From Acidobacteriota bacterium (lineage in GTDB: Bacteria; Acidobacteriota; Blastocatellia; Pyrinomonadales; Pyrinomonadaceae), in contig JAHEEZ010000245.1 in NCBI GenBank assembly GCA_024640445.1, positions 1-5,238 on the forward strand: a stretch of 5,238 nucleotides of DNA. Direction: 5' to 3'. Positions 1 to 5,238 of the stretch are shown in pieces. The notes below the pieces were generated by a model. It had not been told where the DNA came from and searched no databases. It saw only the letters and a list, made by a program, of their open reading frames with translations. How positions within the stretch are numbered: position 1 is the stretch's first letter; the number at the start of each line of letters is the position of its first letter. Position numbers and translations under genes: made by a program.

Positions 1-37
1 AATAATCAATCAATCAAACAAACAACAACAACAGCAG
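1..37. repeat. Low-complexity AATC / AAAC / AAC tract
   Basis: Three copies of AATC (4-15), two of AAAC (16-23) and three of AAC (24-32) follow one another, then AGCAG. In one plus-strand frame this reads as a run of five glutamines (23-37). It may be the coding tail of an upstream gene or simple-sequence intergenic DNA. The window edge prevents a decision. Confidence 0.6.
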
Positions 38-103
38 TTTGTTCAACCATCACATGAGGTCTCTGAATTGATCTTTTGCGATCATCGATCCGTCTTAAAG
101 TAG
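2..103 (+). CDS. Possible C-terminal tail of an upstream gene (Gln-rich)
   Basis: One plus-strand frame is open from the window edge to a TAG at 101-103 (33 residues). It contains five consecutive Gln codons, then FVQPSHEVSELIFCDHRSVL and a final Lys. It ends 29 bases before a perfect, two-way terminator hairpin, as a rightward gene converging on the minus-strand gene at 190-561 would. Against it, the other two frames also stay open for 55-70 bases, the Gln run comes from simple repeats, and 33 residues are too few for a family call. Treat it as a candidate only. Confidence 0.22.
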   Translation: MINQSNKQQQQQFVQPSHEVSELIFCDHRSVLK

Positions 104-132
104 TACCTTAAGAAAATCTCTGATCAAATCAC

Positions 133-157
133 AAAAGGCGTCACAGAGACGCCTTTT
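133..157. terminator. Rho-independent terminator, likely bidirectional
   Basis: A perfect 10-bp stem (AAAAGGCGTC, 133-142, pairing with GACGCCTTTT, 148-157) encloses a 5-base loop. The stem carries A4 at one end and T4 at the other, so either strand gives a GC-containing hairpin ending in U residues. It lies 32 bases past the stop codon of the minus-strand gene (190-561), which it most likely terminates. The symmetry would also serve a rightward gene entering from the left edge. Confidence 0.85.
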
Positions 158-189
158 CAGTCTAAAAGCTCAAGAAAGTTTGTTCGGTG

Positions 190-561
190 TTAACTCTTGG
201 CGGATGGCCGGATCTCGATGTGATCGCCTTCCAGGAAACTTCTAACAGTCACCTGATACTTGTAGCCGGGATGTCTGATCTCGATATGATACAGGGCGCC
301 GGGTATGATTCCATCCAAACGGAAACGGCCCTTGCTGTCCGTCCGCGCCACCTTCTCTTTGCCATGTTCGTCTGTGGCAATCACCGTTGCCCCCTTAGCG
401 GGGTCCCCGGAGCCGCCGAAAACAGTTCCGGTTACTACACAGATATATGTATCGTTCTTTACTGACTGTGTCTCACCATTGAATCCGCAATACACGGTTG
501 CAGTGGTTGCGAGGATAAGAAAAAGGATTGCCAACAGTCCATTCGTACGAAGTCTAGTCAT
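190..561 (-). CDS. Small exported protein with carboxypeptidase regulatory-like domain
   Basis: A 123-residue protein. Residues 1-25 form a signal-peptide-like N-terminus: Arg3 and Arg5, then a hydrophobic stretch at about 9-24. Cys25 is not preceded by a normal lipobox, so secretion is more likely than lipidation. Residues 40-118 match the carboxypeptidase regulatory-like/CNA-B-type beta-sandwich pattern: a VTGTVFGG start, 'GATVIATDEHG', then 'ARTDSKGRFRLDGIIPGALY' and a final strand HIEIRP. In this family such domains are structural or binding modules, not enzymes, and are common in surface and periplasmic proteins of Acidobacteriota and Bacteroidota. The start is supported by GGAGA (567-571 on the plus strand) five bases upstream of ATG. 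The gene stands alone, divergent from the lipoprotein gene, with a strong terminator behind it. Its ligand cannot be told. Confidence 0.85.
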   Translation of the reverse strand: MTRLRTNGLLAILFLILATTATVYCGFNGETQSVKNDTYICVVTGTVFGGSGDPAKGATVIATDEHGKEKVARTDSKGRFRLDGIIPGALYHIEIRHPGYKYQVTVRSFLEGDHIEIRPSAKS

Positions 562-811
562 TTGATTCTCCAGTGCAGTAATCAGGTTCTCTCGTCAAAA
601 AACCCCCTTCCTGTGAGCCAAGGCCACAGAACTTGCAAGCTTTGTCTCTGCGCGGCAAAGGAAGTAGACGGACCCGGAAACTCATTTAGCGTTATGCGTT
701 TGGAAAGTATGAAAGGACCGGCAATTCCTGAAATATCTCCGGCTTTTGACCGTTCGCCGAAGAATGAGGACTGTCGAGGCGTCCCGTGGAACAACTATGT
801 TGAGTGGTGTT

Positions 812-840
812 TTGATATGCCGTGTGTGCCGTGTTATCTT
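812..840 (+). promoter_or_regulatory. Putative sigma70-type promoter for lipoprotein gene
   Basis: TTGATA (812-817) and TATCTT (835-840) are separated by exactly 17 bases and point toward the lipoprotein start at 914. Transcription would begin near 847, giving a leader of about 66 bases that contains the inverted repeat at 848-886. This is a consensus match only. Confidence 0.5.
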
Positions 841-847
841 CCGAAAT

Positions 848-886
848 GGCGTTTTCGCGCAGTACTCTGAATACTGCACTTTCGCC
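848..886 (+). promoter_or_regulatory. Interrupted inverted repeat in lipoprotein leader
   Basis: The inner arms GCAGTA (859-864) and TACTGC (872-877) pair perfectly around a 7-base loop. Outer arms GGCG (848-851) and CGCC (883-886) extend the structure across unpaired stretches. It begins about where the predicted transcript starts, so it could be a 5' stem-loop or a protein-binding operator just past the promoter. No run of T follows it, so it is not an intrinsic terminator. Confidence 0.35.
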
Positions 887-913
887 GGAATTTGTCTCTT
901 GAATCAATCGAAT

Positions 914-1510
914 ATGACAACAACTATCAAACTAATACTCTTGATCGCGATGGTATCCATGCTTGCCGGCTGCAATTCTTGTGGAGGCGCGGAAACCGGC
1001 GTGAACGCAAACGCGAACAATACGACTATTGTTGTCCCAAAGGCCGACAACTCGAATAATCCGTATGGATCGAACGCCAACTCGAAGATCGTTCCCTACA
1101 ACGGCGCGGAAAATATCAACGGCAATCCCACGCTCGACAATTCAAAGGTGACGGTCGTCGATACCACGAAGCTGAAACCATCTATTCAAGCCAGACCTTT
1201 GCCCGAGAATTCTGAGATGACCACGGTGATGAACAGTAAGGGGCAGGTGATCGAAACCCGCACATTCAAGGACAATCCCTACATCAGTAAGATCGAGCGT
1301 GTAACAGTCACTCCGAAGGATGTGACGACAAAGGTTTACCTCAAAAACGGTGCCGTCAAGGACTTGCCTGGTGACAAGGTCAAGGACTTCCGGATCATCG
1401 CTACGAGCACCGTACTTCAGATCATCGGGTTCAGGTACCCAACTCAAGGCGCCCCGAAAGGAAAGACGAAAGAAGAGATGCTTAAGGAACAGGGTTCAAA
1501 ACAACCCTGA
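914..1510 (+). CDS. Predicted lipoprotein, Asn/Ala-rich N-terminal linker, unknown function
   Basis: A 198-residue protein. The frame is open back to 746, but the start at 914 is chosen because it puts a textbook lipoprotein signal at the N-terminus: Lys6, a hydrophobic stretch 7-18, and lipobox LAGC with Cys20 as the lipidated residue. Residues 21-75 are a low-complexity, Asn-rich tether (VNANANN, SNNPYGSNANS, NINGN). Residues 80-176 look like a small folded domain with beta-strand-like segments (VIETRTF, ISKIERVTVTP, TTKVYLKNGAVKDL, STVLQIIGFRY). The tail 180-198 is Lys/Glu-rich. Such Asn/Ala tethers after the cysteine are typical of acidobacterial lipoproteins. I do not recognise the folded domain. 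No clear Shine-Dalgarno precedes 914, though a promoter and leader hairpin do. The CPCC-protein gene follows after 32 bases, so the two are likely co-transcribed. Confidence 0.85.
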   Translation: MTTTIKLILLIAMVSMLAGCNSCGGAETGVNANANNTTIVVPKADNSNNPYGSNANSKIVPYNGAENINGNPTLDNSKVTVVDTTKLKPSIQARPLPENSEMTTVMNSKGQVIETRTFKDNPYISKIERVTVTPKDVTTKVYLKNGAVKDLPGDKVKDFRIIATSTVLQIIGFRYPTQGAPKGKTKEEMLKEQGSKQP

Positions 1511-1532
1511 TCATCTGAATGAAGCCGTGTGC

Positions 1533-1537
1533 TGAGG
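1533..1537 (+). promoter_or_regulatory. Shine-Dalgarno deciding the 1543 start
   Basis: TGAGG lies five bases before the ATG at 1543. The in-frame ATG at 1519 has no comparable site and would add eight residues (MKPCAEVF) in front of the conserved-looking start, so 1543 is preferred. Confidence 0.6.
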
Positions 1538-1542
1538 TGTTT

Positions 1543-1830
1543 ATGGAAAGGATCACGATAATCTGCCCATGCTGTGAAGCCGAACTCACGGTCGATGGAC
1601 AAACCGGTTCGCTGATCTCCCACTCGGAAAAGAAGAAGGCGACCGGCAGTTTTGAAGAGCTTCGGGACCAGATGGACAAGCAAAAGCAGCTGCGAGAGCA
1701 GTTGTTCGCGCAGGAGCAGCAGGCGCAGAAGGACAGGCAGAGGATTCTGGAAGAAAAATTCCAGGAAGCGTTTAAGAAAGCGGACAAGGACTCAGACGAG
1801 CCCTTCAAGAATCCGCTCGATTTCGATTGA
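1543..1830 (+). CDS. Small CPCC-motif, coiled-coil protein, uncharacterised
   Basis: A 95-residue cytoplasmic protein with no signal peptide or membrane segment. The N-terminus reads ERITIICPCCEAELTVD, with Cys8, Cys10 and Cys11 in a CPCC knuckle like the first half of a zinc ribbon. A second CxxC is absent; His27 is the only other nearby candidate ligand. Residues 36-80 are a highly charged, Gln/Lys/Glu-rich helix, probably a coiled coil. The tail ends in the acidic NPLDFD. This layout (one CPCC, short beta hairpin, long helix, NP-x-D end) resembles a widespread family of small uncharacterised bacterial proteins, from memory and not from a search. Zinc binding, perhaps shared across a dimer, is an inference; a redox role for the cysteines is an alternative. 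The gene follows the lipoprotein gene by 32 bases. Confidence 0.8.
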   Translation: MERITIICPCCEAELTVDGQTGSLISHSEKKKATGSFEELRDQMDKQKQLREQLFAQEQQAQKDRQRILEEKFQEAFKKADKDSDEPFKNPLDFD

Positions 1831-1961
1831 ACTTCGAAAAAGGAATCACAGGTCCAGATGGATCGCCGTATCGCGGACCACTCGACCGTTTCGGCCGGCT
1901 AGATCTCATAGTCACACTAGCCTCCCTCACTGCGTTCCAGGCACTTCCGAAATCAACACAC

Positions 1962-2363
1962 ACAGCATTTGCACCAAAGGATAATTCTGTAGGAGTTCAG
2001 GGTCTCGCTGCTCCCTTCGCGGCGTACTCGCTCACGAACTCGCCCACGTGCAATACTACCTATATGAACGCAGGCTCAGACTTCTGGGCGTGATAATTTT
2101 GATTTCCAAGGTTCTACTTCACGGTTCGAAAGGCAAGCGGTCATCGATTCAATCGCAACTAGCTTTTCGAACACATCGATCAACAAACGGTACGGAAGAA
2201 GTTTGTAGACTACTCTTCTCCGAGCCAGATCGGGATGAAAGATGCTGCGATCCGGGCGAATACTGGAATGACCGGGGTGTTCCGGCGCGATGCGCCAAAG
2301 GATGAGGAGGAAATTAGTGCTCTCTTACGAAAATGCAAGACAGAAGCTGATTGTGGCCCTTGA
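1962..2363 (+). pseudogene. Frameshifted remnant of an HExxH metallopeptidase-like gene
   Basis: The 486 bases between 1830 and the pyrF start hold no intact gene, but protein-like text moves through three frames. Around 1962-2020 one frame reads TAFAPKDNSVGVQGLAAPF. From 2021 a second reads GVLAHELAHVQYYLYERR, with HELAH at 2033-2047. From about 2092 a third reads NFDFQGSTSRFERQAVIDSI. From 2163 the first frame resumes with FEHIDQQTVRKKFVDY, continuing through GMKDAAIRANTGMTGVFRRD to a stop at 2361-2363, which overlaps pyrF by 47 bases. Each change of frame equals loss of one base. In zinc peptidases of the gluzincin type, HExxH gives two zinc ligands and the catalytic Glu, and a later Glu gives the third; FERQA could hold it. 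The exact family and 5' end are unknown. Sequencing errors in a real gene are an alternative. Confidence 0.4.
2304..2310 (+). promoter_or_regulatory. Strong Shine-Dalgarno deciding the pyrF GTG start
   Basis: GAGGAGG ends six bases before the GTG at 2317. The in-frame ATG codons at 2290 and 2302 lie before or within this site and have no site of their own. They would add an Arg-rich extension that PyrF proteins normally lack. Confidence 0.75.
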
Positions 2364-3078
2364 TGTTCCAAACCGGACGGAAGCCATGGAGGCAATGGAC
2401 CAACTCCGCGGCGAGGCGGGCGCTTTCAAGATAGGACTGCAGCTGTTTACCTCTGAAGGGGCGGCGTTCGTAAAAGAAGCGGTTAAGGCCGGACACCGCA
2501 TCTTTCTCGACGTCAAATATCACGACATTCCAAACACGGTCGCTAAGGCAGCGGTCGAAGCCGCAAGGCTTGGAGTCTGGATGTTCAATATGCATGCATC
2601 CGGCGGTCGTGAAATGATGAAGAGCGCTGCAGACGCTGTGCGTGAAACGTGTGACAAAGAAGGACTTACTCCTCCAAGAATGATCGGCGTGACGGTGCTG
2701 ACCAGTTCCAATGAGGCCACTCTTCGTGAAACGGGTATCGCACAGAATGTTGACGATCGGGTTTTGTTATTGGCTGAACTTACTGCAAAATGTGGTCTGG
2801 ACGGTGTTGTCGCGTCTCCAGAGGAAACGCGCATTATCAGAAATGCAATAAGACGGCCGGATTTTGAAATCGTGACCCCCGGAATTAGGCCGGCGGGAGG
2901 AACAAAAGACGACCAAAGCCGTGTAATGGGGCCTGGTGATGCGATTTCGGCCGGCTCCGACTTTTTGGTGATCGGTCGTCCGATAATGAATTCCGCTGAC
3001 CGCGCCGAGGCAGCAAGAGAGATTCTCCGGGAAATATGTCGGGCAGAAACCACCAGATCAGGCGCCTCCAATTCTTAA
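2317..3078 (+). CDS. pyrF: Orotidine 5'-phosphate decarboxylase
   Basis: Decarboxylates orotidine 5'-monophosphate to UMP, the last step of de novo pyrimidine synthesis (EC 4.1.1.23), in the cytoplasm as a TIM-barrel dimer. With the GTG start it has 253 residues, close to the usual 230-250 of the short bacterial class. Visible marks, in order: LIVALDVP at 11-18 (Asp16 contacts the substrate), Lys38 in FKIGLQLF, the catalytic signature LDVKYHDIPNTV (Asp65, Lys67 and Asp70 form the charged Asp-Lys-Asp network), MIGVTVLTS at 122-130, TPGIRPAGG at 187-195 and VIGRPI at 218-223 (phosphate-binding loops). All catalytic residues are present, so it should be active. The start rests on GAGGAGG six bases upstream. 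No clear promoter is visible between 1831 and 2316. The next gene starts on its stop codon (TAATG), so the two are probably translated in a coupled way. Confidence 0.97.
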   Translation: MLSYENARQKLIVALDVPNRTEAMEAMDQLRGEAGAFKIGLQLFTSEGAAFVKEAVKAGHRIFLDVKYHDIPNTVAKAAVEAARLGVWMFNMHASGGREMMKSAADAVRETCDKEGLTPPRMIGVTVLTSSNEATLRETGIAQNVDDRVLLLAELTAKCGLDGVVASPEETRIIRNAIRRPDFEIVTPGIRPAGGTKDDQSRVMGPGDAISAGSDFLVIGRPIMNSADRAEAAREILREICRAETTRSGASNS

Positions 3079-4670
3079 TGAACAATTCTTACGGTTCCCA
3101 TACAGATCAAGACGCACCTGTGAAAACACGCCTCTATCTACTTAGAAAGGCTGCAATAGTGATCATCGCCGCTTGCGGTCTCGCTGCAGTGGCGATAGGA
3201 GGTCTGTTCGCTGCTTCTGCGCGGCAGTCAGAGGACACATTCAGGAGCGGTGAAAGGCTTACGTACACGATCTCATTCAATAAGAACGACAGCGCGGCTT
3301 TTGCCGAAATAAAGGTTGTGTCAAGGGGCAAGCTTCAAGGAAAAGACGTGGTCGAACTCTATGGCAAACTTCGCTCCGTTGATCTCTTGAGTGCGGCGTT
3401 CTTTCTCTGGGACGACACAAGGACCACATATGTGTCTCCGGAAACCGGGTATCCTGTTTATGTGCGCGCCGTTTCGAACGCAGGACTTCTGCCGGTTGAG
3501 ACTGTTAAGAACTATCTCAAGCAGCCTTCGACCGAGCTCGACCTCCTGTCCCTCGTTTACAAGGCAAGGCAGACAAGGGGCGTGGGCAGCTTTCTTGTTA
3601 ACGAGTCGGACAGATCATATGTATTTGATTTTGTTTCCACGGTTACCGAAACCGTGAAGACCGAGGCAGGAGAATATGAGACAAATGTTTCAAACGTGTC
3701 CAGTGAATATCTTACTCAACTGGGGATAACTGATTTCAAGATCAACTTTTCGACTGATGATAAGGTCCTTCCGGTTATGGTCCGGTTCCGAACCAGCAAT
3801 GTCGCAATTGAGGCACGCCTCGCCAGCATTCAGGATCTTTCACCTAAAGTAGAAGAATCGCCGAATGCTGAGACGCCAAGACCCACTCCGGTGCTTGCTC
3901 CGACGCCGGAACCGACACCGAAGCCATACATCGATAATTTGCCCTTATCTACGGATCTTCCGTTCGTACTCGGCGAGACGCTAAGGTATGCCGTGACCAA
4001 GAAGGGAATTCCGGTCGCGGAAGTATCTCTGAGCGCGAAGGAACGAAAGTTGATAAGCGGGACCGATTCGCTTCTGCTGACCGCGTACGTCAATTCGCTT
4101 GGTTCGGCCAATGATCTGTTGGGCGCGAACGATGTCATCGCGAGTTGGGTCGATCCCGACACACTTGCTCCGTTTTCATATTCACTTCAGTTTTCTGCAG
4201 CTTTGTCAGCATATTCCCAGAGTGCGACATTTAACCAGGCAGACGGGACGGTCTCTCTTCCGGGAGGGCAAATTGTCCAGGTTCCGGTAGGTACGCACAA
4301 CATAATCTCTTTGGCCTACGCCGTTCGGGCTTTCAATCTCCGTTCAAACCCGGATCCGACCAGTCCGGTCAATGACACTCGTGTCGCTGTTCTACTTGGA
4401 ATTGAGCCCGTCGTGCTCACGCTTCGTCCTTCGAGTATTGAGACCCTTGAGATCGGCGGCGCCAAGAGACCGGTTCAGATGATCTCCGTGAAGGCAGGAG
4501 TTCCTGCCATCGATCGCCTGAATATAAGATTCTGGCTTAGCTCTGACGGAAGAAGGATCCCGCTCAAACTCGCAGCAGGGGAATACGAGGCAGAGTTGTT
4601 GTCGATCAAAACCGAAGGACCTCCCTCTGCGCTTGCGGGAACGATCACTTCGAATTCGAAGATCAAATAA
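3078..4670 (+). CDS. Exported/membrane-anchored protein with two DUF3108-like domains
   Basis: A 530-residue protein with ATG at 3078 overlapping the pyrF stop by one base. Residues 15-23 are basic (KTRLYLLRK), and 24-48 form a hydrophobic segment ending in AAS-A, so it is a signal peptide or N-terminal anchor. A GTG at 3120 would give a tidier signal peptide (MKTRLYLLRKAAIVII), and an ATG at 3036 is possible but overlaps pyrF by 43 bases. Residues 54-251 begin FRSGERLTYTISFN and resemble DUF3108, a periplasmic beta-rich domain of unknown role. A Pro/Thr/Glu linker spans about 254-288 (TPVLAPTPEPTPKP). Residues 294-513 begin FVLGETLRYAVTKKGIPVAE and repeat the same pattern (GE-x-L-x-Y start; DLLGANDVIASWVDPDTLAP parallel to LLSAAFFLWDDTRTTYVSPE). 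The protein likely acts in the periplasm. No enzyme motif is visible. The DUF3108 assignment is from pattern memory. Confidence 0.85.
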   Translation: MNNSYGSHTDQDAPVKTRLYLLRKAAIVIIAACGLAAVAIGGLFAASARQSEDTFRSGERLTYTISFNKNDSAAFAEIKVVSRGKLQGKDVVELYGKLRSVDLLSAAFFLWDDTRTTYVSPETGYPVYVRAVSNAGLLPVETVKNYLKQPSTELDLLSLVYKARQTRGVGSFLVNESDRSYVFDFVSTVTETVKTEAGEYETNVSNVSSEYLTQLGITDFKINFSTDDKVLPVMVRFRTSNVAIEARLASIQDLSPKVEESPNAETPRPTPVLAPTPEPTPKPYIDNLPLSTDLPFVLGETLRYAVTKKGIPVAEVSLSAKERKLISGTDSLLLTAYVNSLGSANDLLGANDVIASWVDPDTLAPFSYSLQFSAALSAYSQSATFNQADGTVSLPGGQIVQVPVGTHNIISLAYAVRAFNLRSNPDPTSPVNDTRVAVLLGIEPVVLTLRPSSIETLEIGGAKRPVQMISVKAGVPAIDRLNIRFWLSSDGRRIPLKLAAGEYEAELLSIKTEGPPSALAGTITSNSKIK

Positions 4671-4743
4671 CGCCTTTTAGAAGACGGTCCCGATTTGGCG
4701 GTGATTTGCTGGCCGTACGCCATTCCGTATAGTCACCTAATGA

Positions 4744-4774
4744 AATTGAAATCAGTTTTCAATTAATGTATCAT
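4744..4774 (+). promoter_or_regulatory. Putative promoter with -35 box inside an inverted repeat
   Basis: TTGAAA (4746-4751) and TATCAT (4769-4774) are exactly 17 bases apart, a strong sigma70-type match, and point to the gene at 4813. The -35 box sits in the left arm of a perfect 8-bp inverted repeat (AATTGAAA 4744-4751, TTTCAATT 4757-4764, 5-base spacer). The repeat could be an operator where a dimeric regulator would block polymerase, or a chance AT-rich palindrome. Transcription would start near 4781 and give a leader of about 32 bases. Confidence 0.5.
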
Positions 4775-4800
4775 CGCGGTGAGATCAGGATCGAAAAGTT

Positions 4801-4805
4801 GGAGG
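4801..4805 (+). promoter_or_regulatory. Shine-Dalgarno deciding the GTG 4813 start
   Basis: GGAGG lies seven bases before GTG 4813. This fixes the start of the final gene at a GTG and gives a normal signal peptide directly after it. Confidence 0.75.
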
Positions 4806-4812
4806 AATATCG

Positions 4813-5238
4813 GTGAGTCGGCACTTAATCTATATCGGAATTATCACACTTTTCTTCTCGGTTTCCGTGGCAGCGCAAGATGCTTCGCGCGAAGATCAGA
4901 TCAAGAGGACGGTGCTGAACTACGCGGAGGGCTGGTATGAAGGTGACGCTTCGAAGATGGAAAGCGCGCTTCACCCGGATCTGGCAAAGAGAACGATCGA
5001 GACGAACGCGGAGGGAAGAAGCCGCATTAATGAGTTAAGTTCGCTCGGACTTGTGCAGATCACACGGCCGGGTTACGGCAAGGACACCCCAAAGAACGAA
5101 CAGATGAAAGATATCGAGATTCTTGACGTTTTTGACGATATCGCGACGGTCCGGCTTGAGATGAAAGACTGGATCGACTATATGCATCTTGCAAAGTTCA
5201 ACGGAAAATGGGTGATCGTCAACGTACTTTGGAAAGGG
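4813..5238 (+). CDS. Exported lumazine-binding/SnoaL-like (NTF2-fold) protein, 3' end cut
   Basis: 142 codons are open to the window edge with no stop, so the C-terminus is missing. Residues 1-22 are a signal peptide (SRHLIYIGIITLFFSVSVAA, cleavage near AA-QDA). The mature part starts with a helix REDQIKRTVLNYAEGWYEGD, then KMESALHPDLAKRTI, followed by DIEILDVFDDIATVRLEMKD and FNGKWVIVNVLW. This order, with the Trp-containing final strands, is typical of the 'putative lumazine-binding' (SnoaL/NTF2-like) family, whose cone-shaped fold holds small ligands. Family members usually end a few residues after the NVLW strand, so nearly all of it is here. Lumazine binding itself is a name inherited by the family and is not shown. 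The gene has its own promoter and GGAGG site, so it probably forms a unit separate from pyrF and the DUF3108 gene. Confidence 0.85.
   Translation, partial: MSRHLIYIGIITLFFSVSVAAQDASREDQIKRTVLNYAEGWYEGDASKMESALHPDLAKRTIETNAEGRSRINELSSLGLVQITRPGYGKDTPKNEQMKDIEILDVFDDIATVRLEMKDWIDYMHLAKFNGKWVIVNVLWKG

Larger units (their letters stand above)
562..913. other. Divergent intergenic spacer, no gene seen
   Basis: This stretch separates the leftward secreted-protein gene from the rightward lipoprotein gene. Open frames exist on both strands (for example 562-870 plus), but they are rich in Cys, Pro and Trp, lack ribosome sites and resemble no protein family. What can be supported is the ribosome site of the minus-strand gene (567-571), a plus-strand promoter (812-840) and an inverted repeat (848-886). 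I found no convincing promoter for the leftward gene. A TTGACG at about 591-596 (minus sense) lacks a partner -10 box at normal spacing. Confidence 0.6.

Noticed and set aside
69..84. TGATC / GATCA short palindrome near the left edge
   Set aside because: A 5-bp stem in GATC-rich sequence is expected by chance, and no gene start lies nearby.
562..870. 102-residue plus-strand open frame in the divergent spacer
   Set aside because: Its composition (many Cys, Pro, Trp) and lack of a ribosome site argue for chance. It overlaps the promoter and leader of the lipoprotein gene.
746..913. N-terminal extension of the lipoprotein to ATG 746
   Set aside because: It would bury the signal peptide and lipobox behind 56 Arg/Cys-rich residues and would cover the promoter-like boxes.
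1827..2093. 88-residue plus-strand open frame as a gene
   Set aside because: It overlaps the end of the CPCC gene, has no ribosome site, and the HExxH text lies in another frame. Only its last third looks protein-like, as part of the broken gene.
2520..3071. 183-residue minus-strand open frame opposite pyrF
   Set aside because: It is antisense to a fully convincing pyrF and is explained by that gene's codon pattern.
4700..4737. GGTGA / TCACC inverted repeat after the DUF3108 gene as a terminator
   Set aside because: It has only a 5-bp stem, a 28-base loop and no T run. No clear intrinsic terminator is visible after 4670.

Overview
The window looks like a chromosomal stretch from a Gram-negative bacterium of roughly balanced GC content. 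The best guess is an acidobacterium of the Blastocatellia/Pyrinomonadales type. That rests on the asparagine/alanine-rich tail after the lipoprotein cysteine, on two DUF3108-like domains in one exported protein, and on the mix of small secreted proteins around a housekeeping pyrimidine gene. This is an impression from protein style, not a database result.

Layout. Bases 1-130 hold low-complexity AATC/AAAC/AAC repeats and an open frame that may be the tail of an upstream gene. A perfect 10-bp hairpin at 133-157 separates it from a leftward gene (190-561, minus) for a small exported protein with a carboxypeptidase-regulatory-like (beta-sandwich) domain. A 352-bp divergent spacer (562-913) carries a well-spaced sigma70-type promoter and a leader inverted repeat, and leads to a lipoprotein (914-1510). 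That gene is followed by a 95-residue CPCC-motif/coiled-coil protein (1543-1830). Bases 1831-2316 carry no intact gene. They contain what I read as a frameshifted metallopeptidase remnant with an HExxH motif. Next comes pyrF (GTG start at 2317, to 3078), which overlaps by one base (TAATG) a membrane-anchored or exported protein with two DUF3108-like halves (3078-4670). After a 142-bp spacer with a good promoter, a lumazine-binding/SnoaL-like (NTF2-fold) exported protein starts at GTG 4813 and runs off the window end.

How the genes fit together. pyrF supplies the last step of UMP synthesis in the cytoplasm. Its neighbours are mostly envelope proteins with no obvious pyrimidine link, so the coupling to the DUF3108 gene looks like shared expression, not a shared pathway. 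The lipoprotein and the CPCC protein are probably co-transcribed, with a 32-bp gap. I see no CRISPR array, tRNA, rRNA, intact transposase, phage module or recognisable defence system. The least explained parts are the decayed HExxH gene, the CPCC protein, and the promoter embedded in an inverted repeat at 4744-4774.
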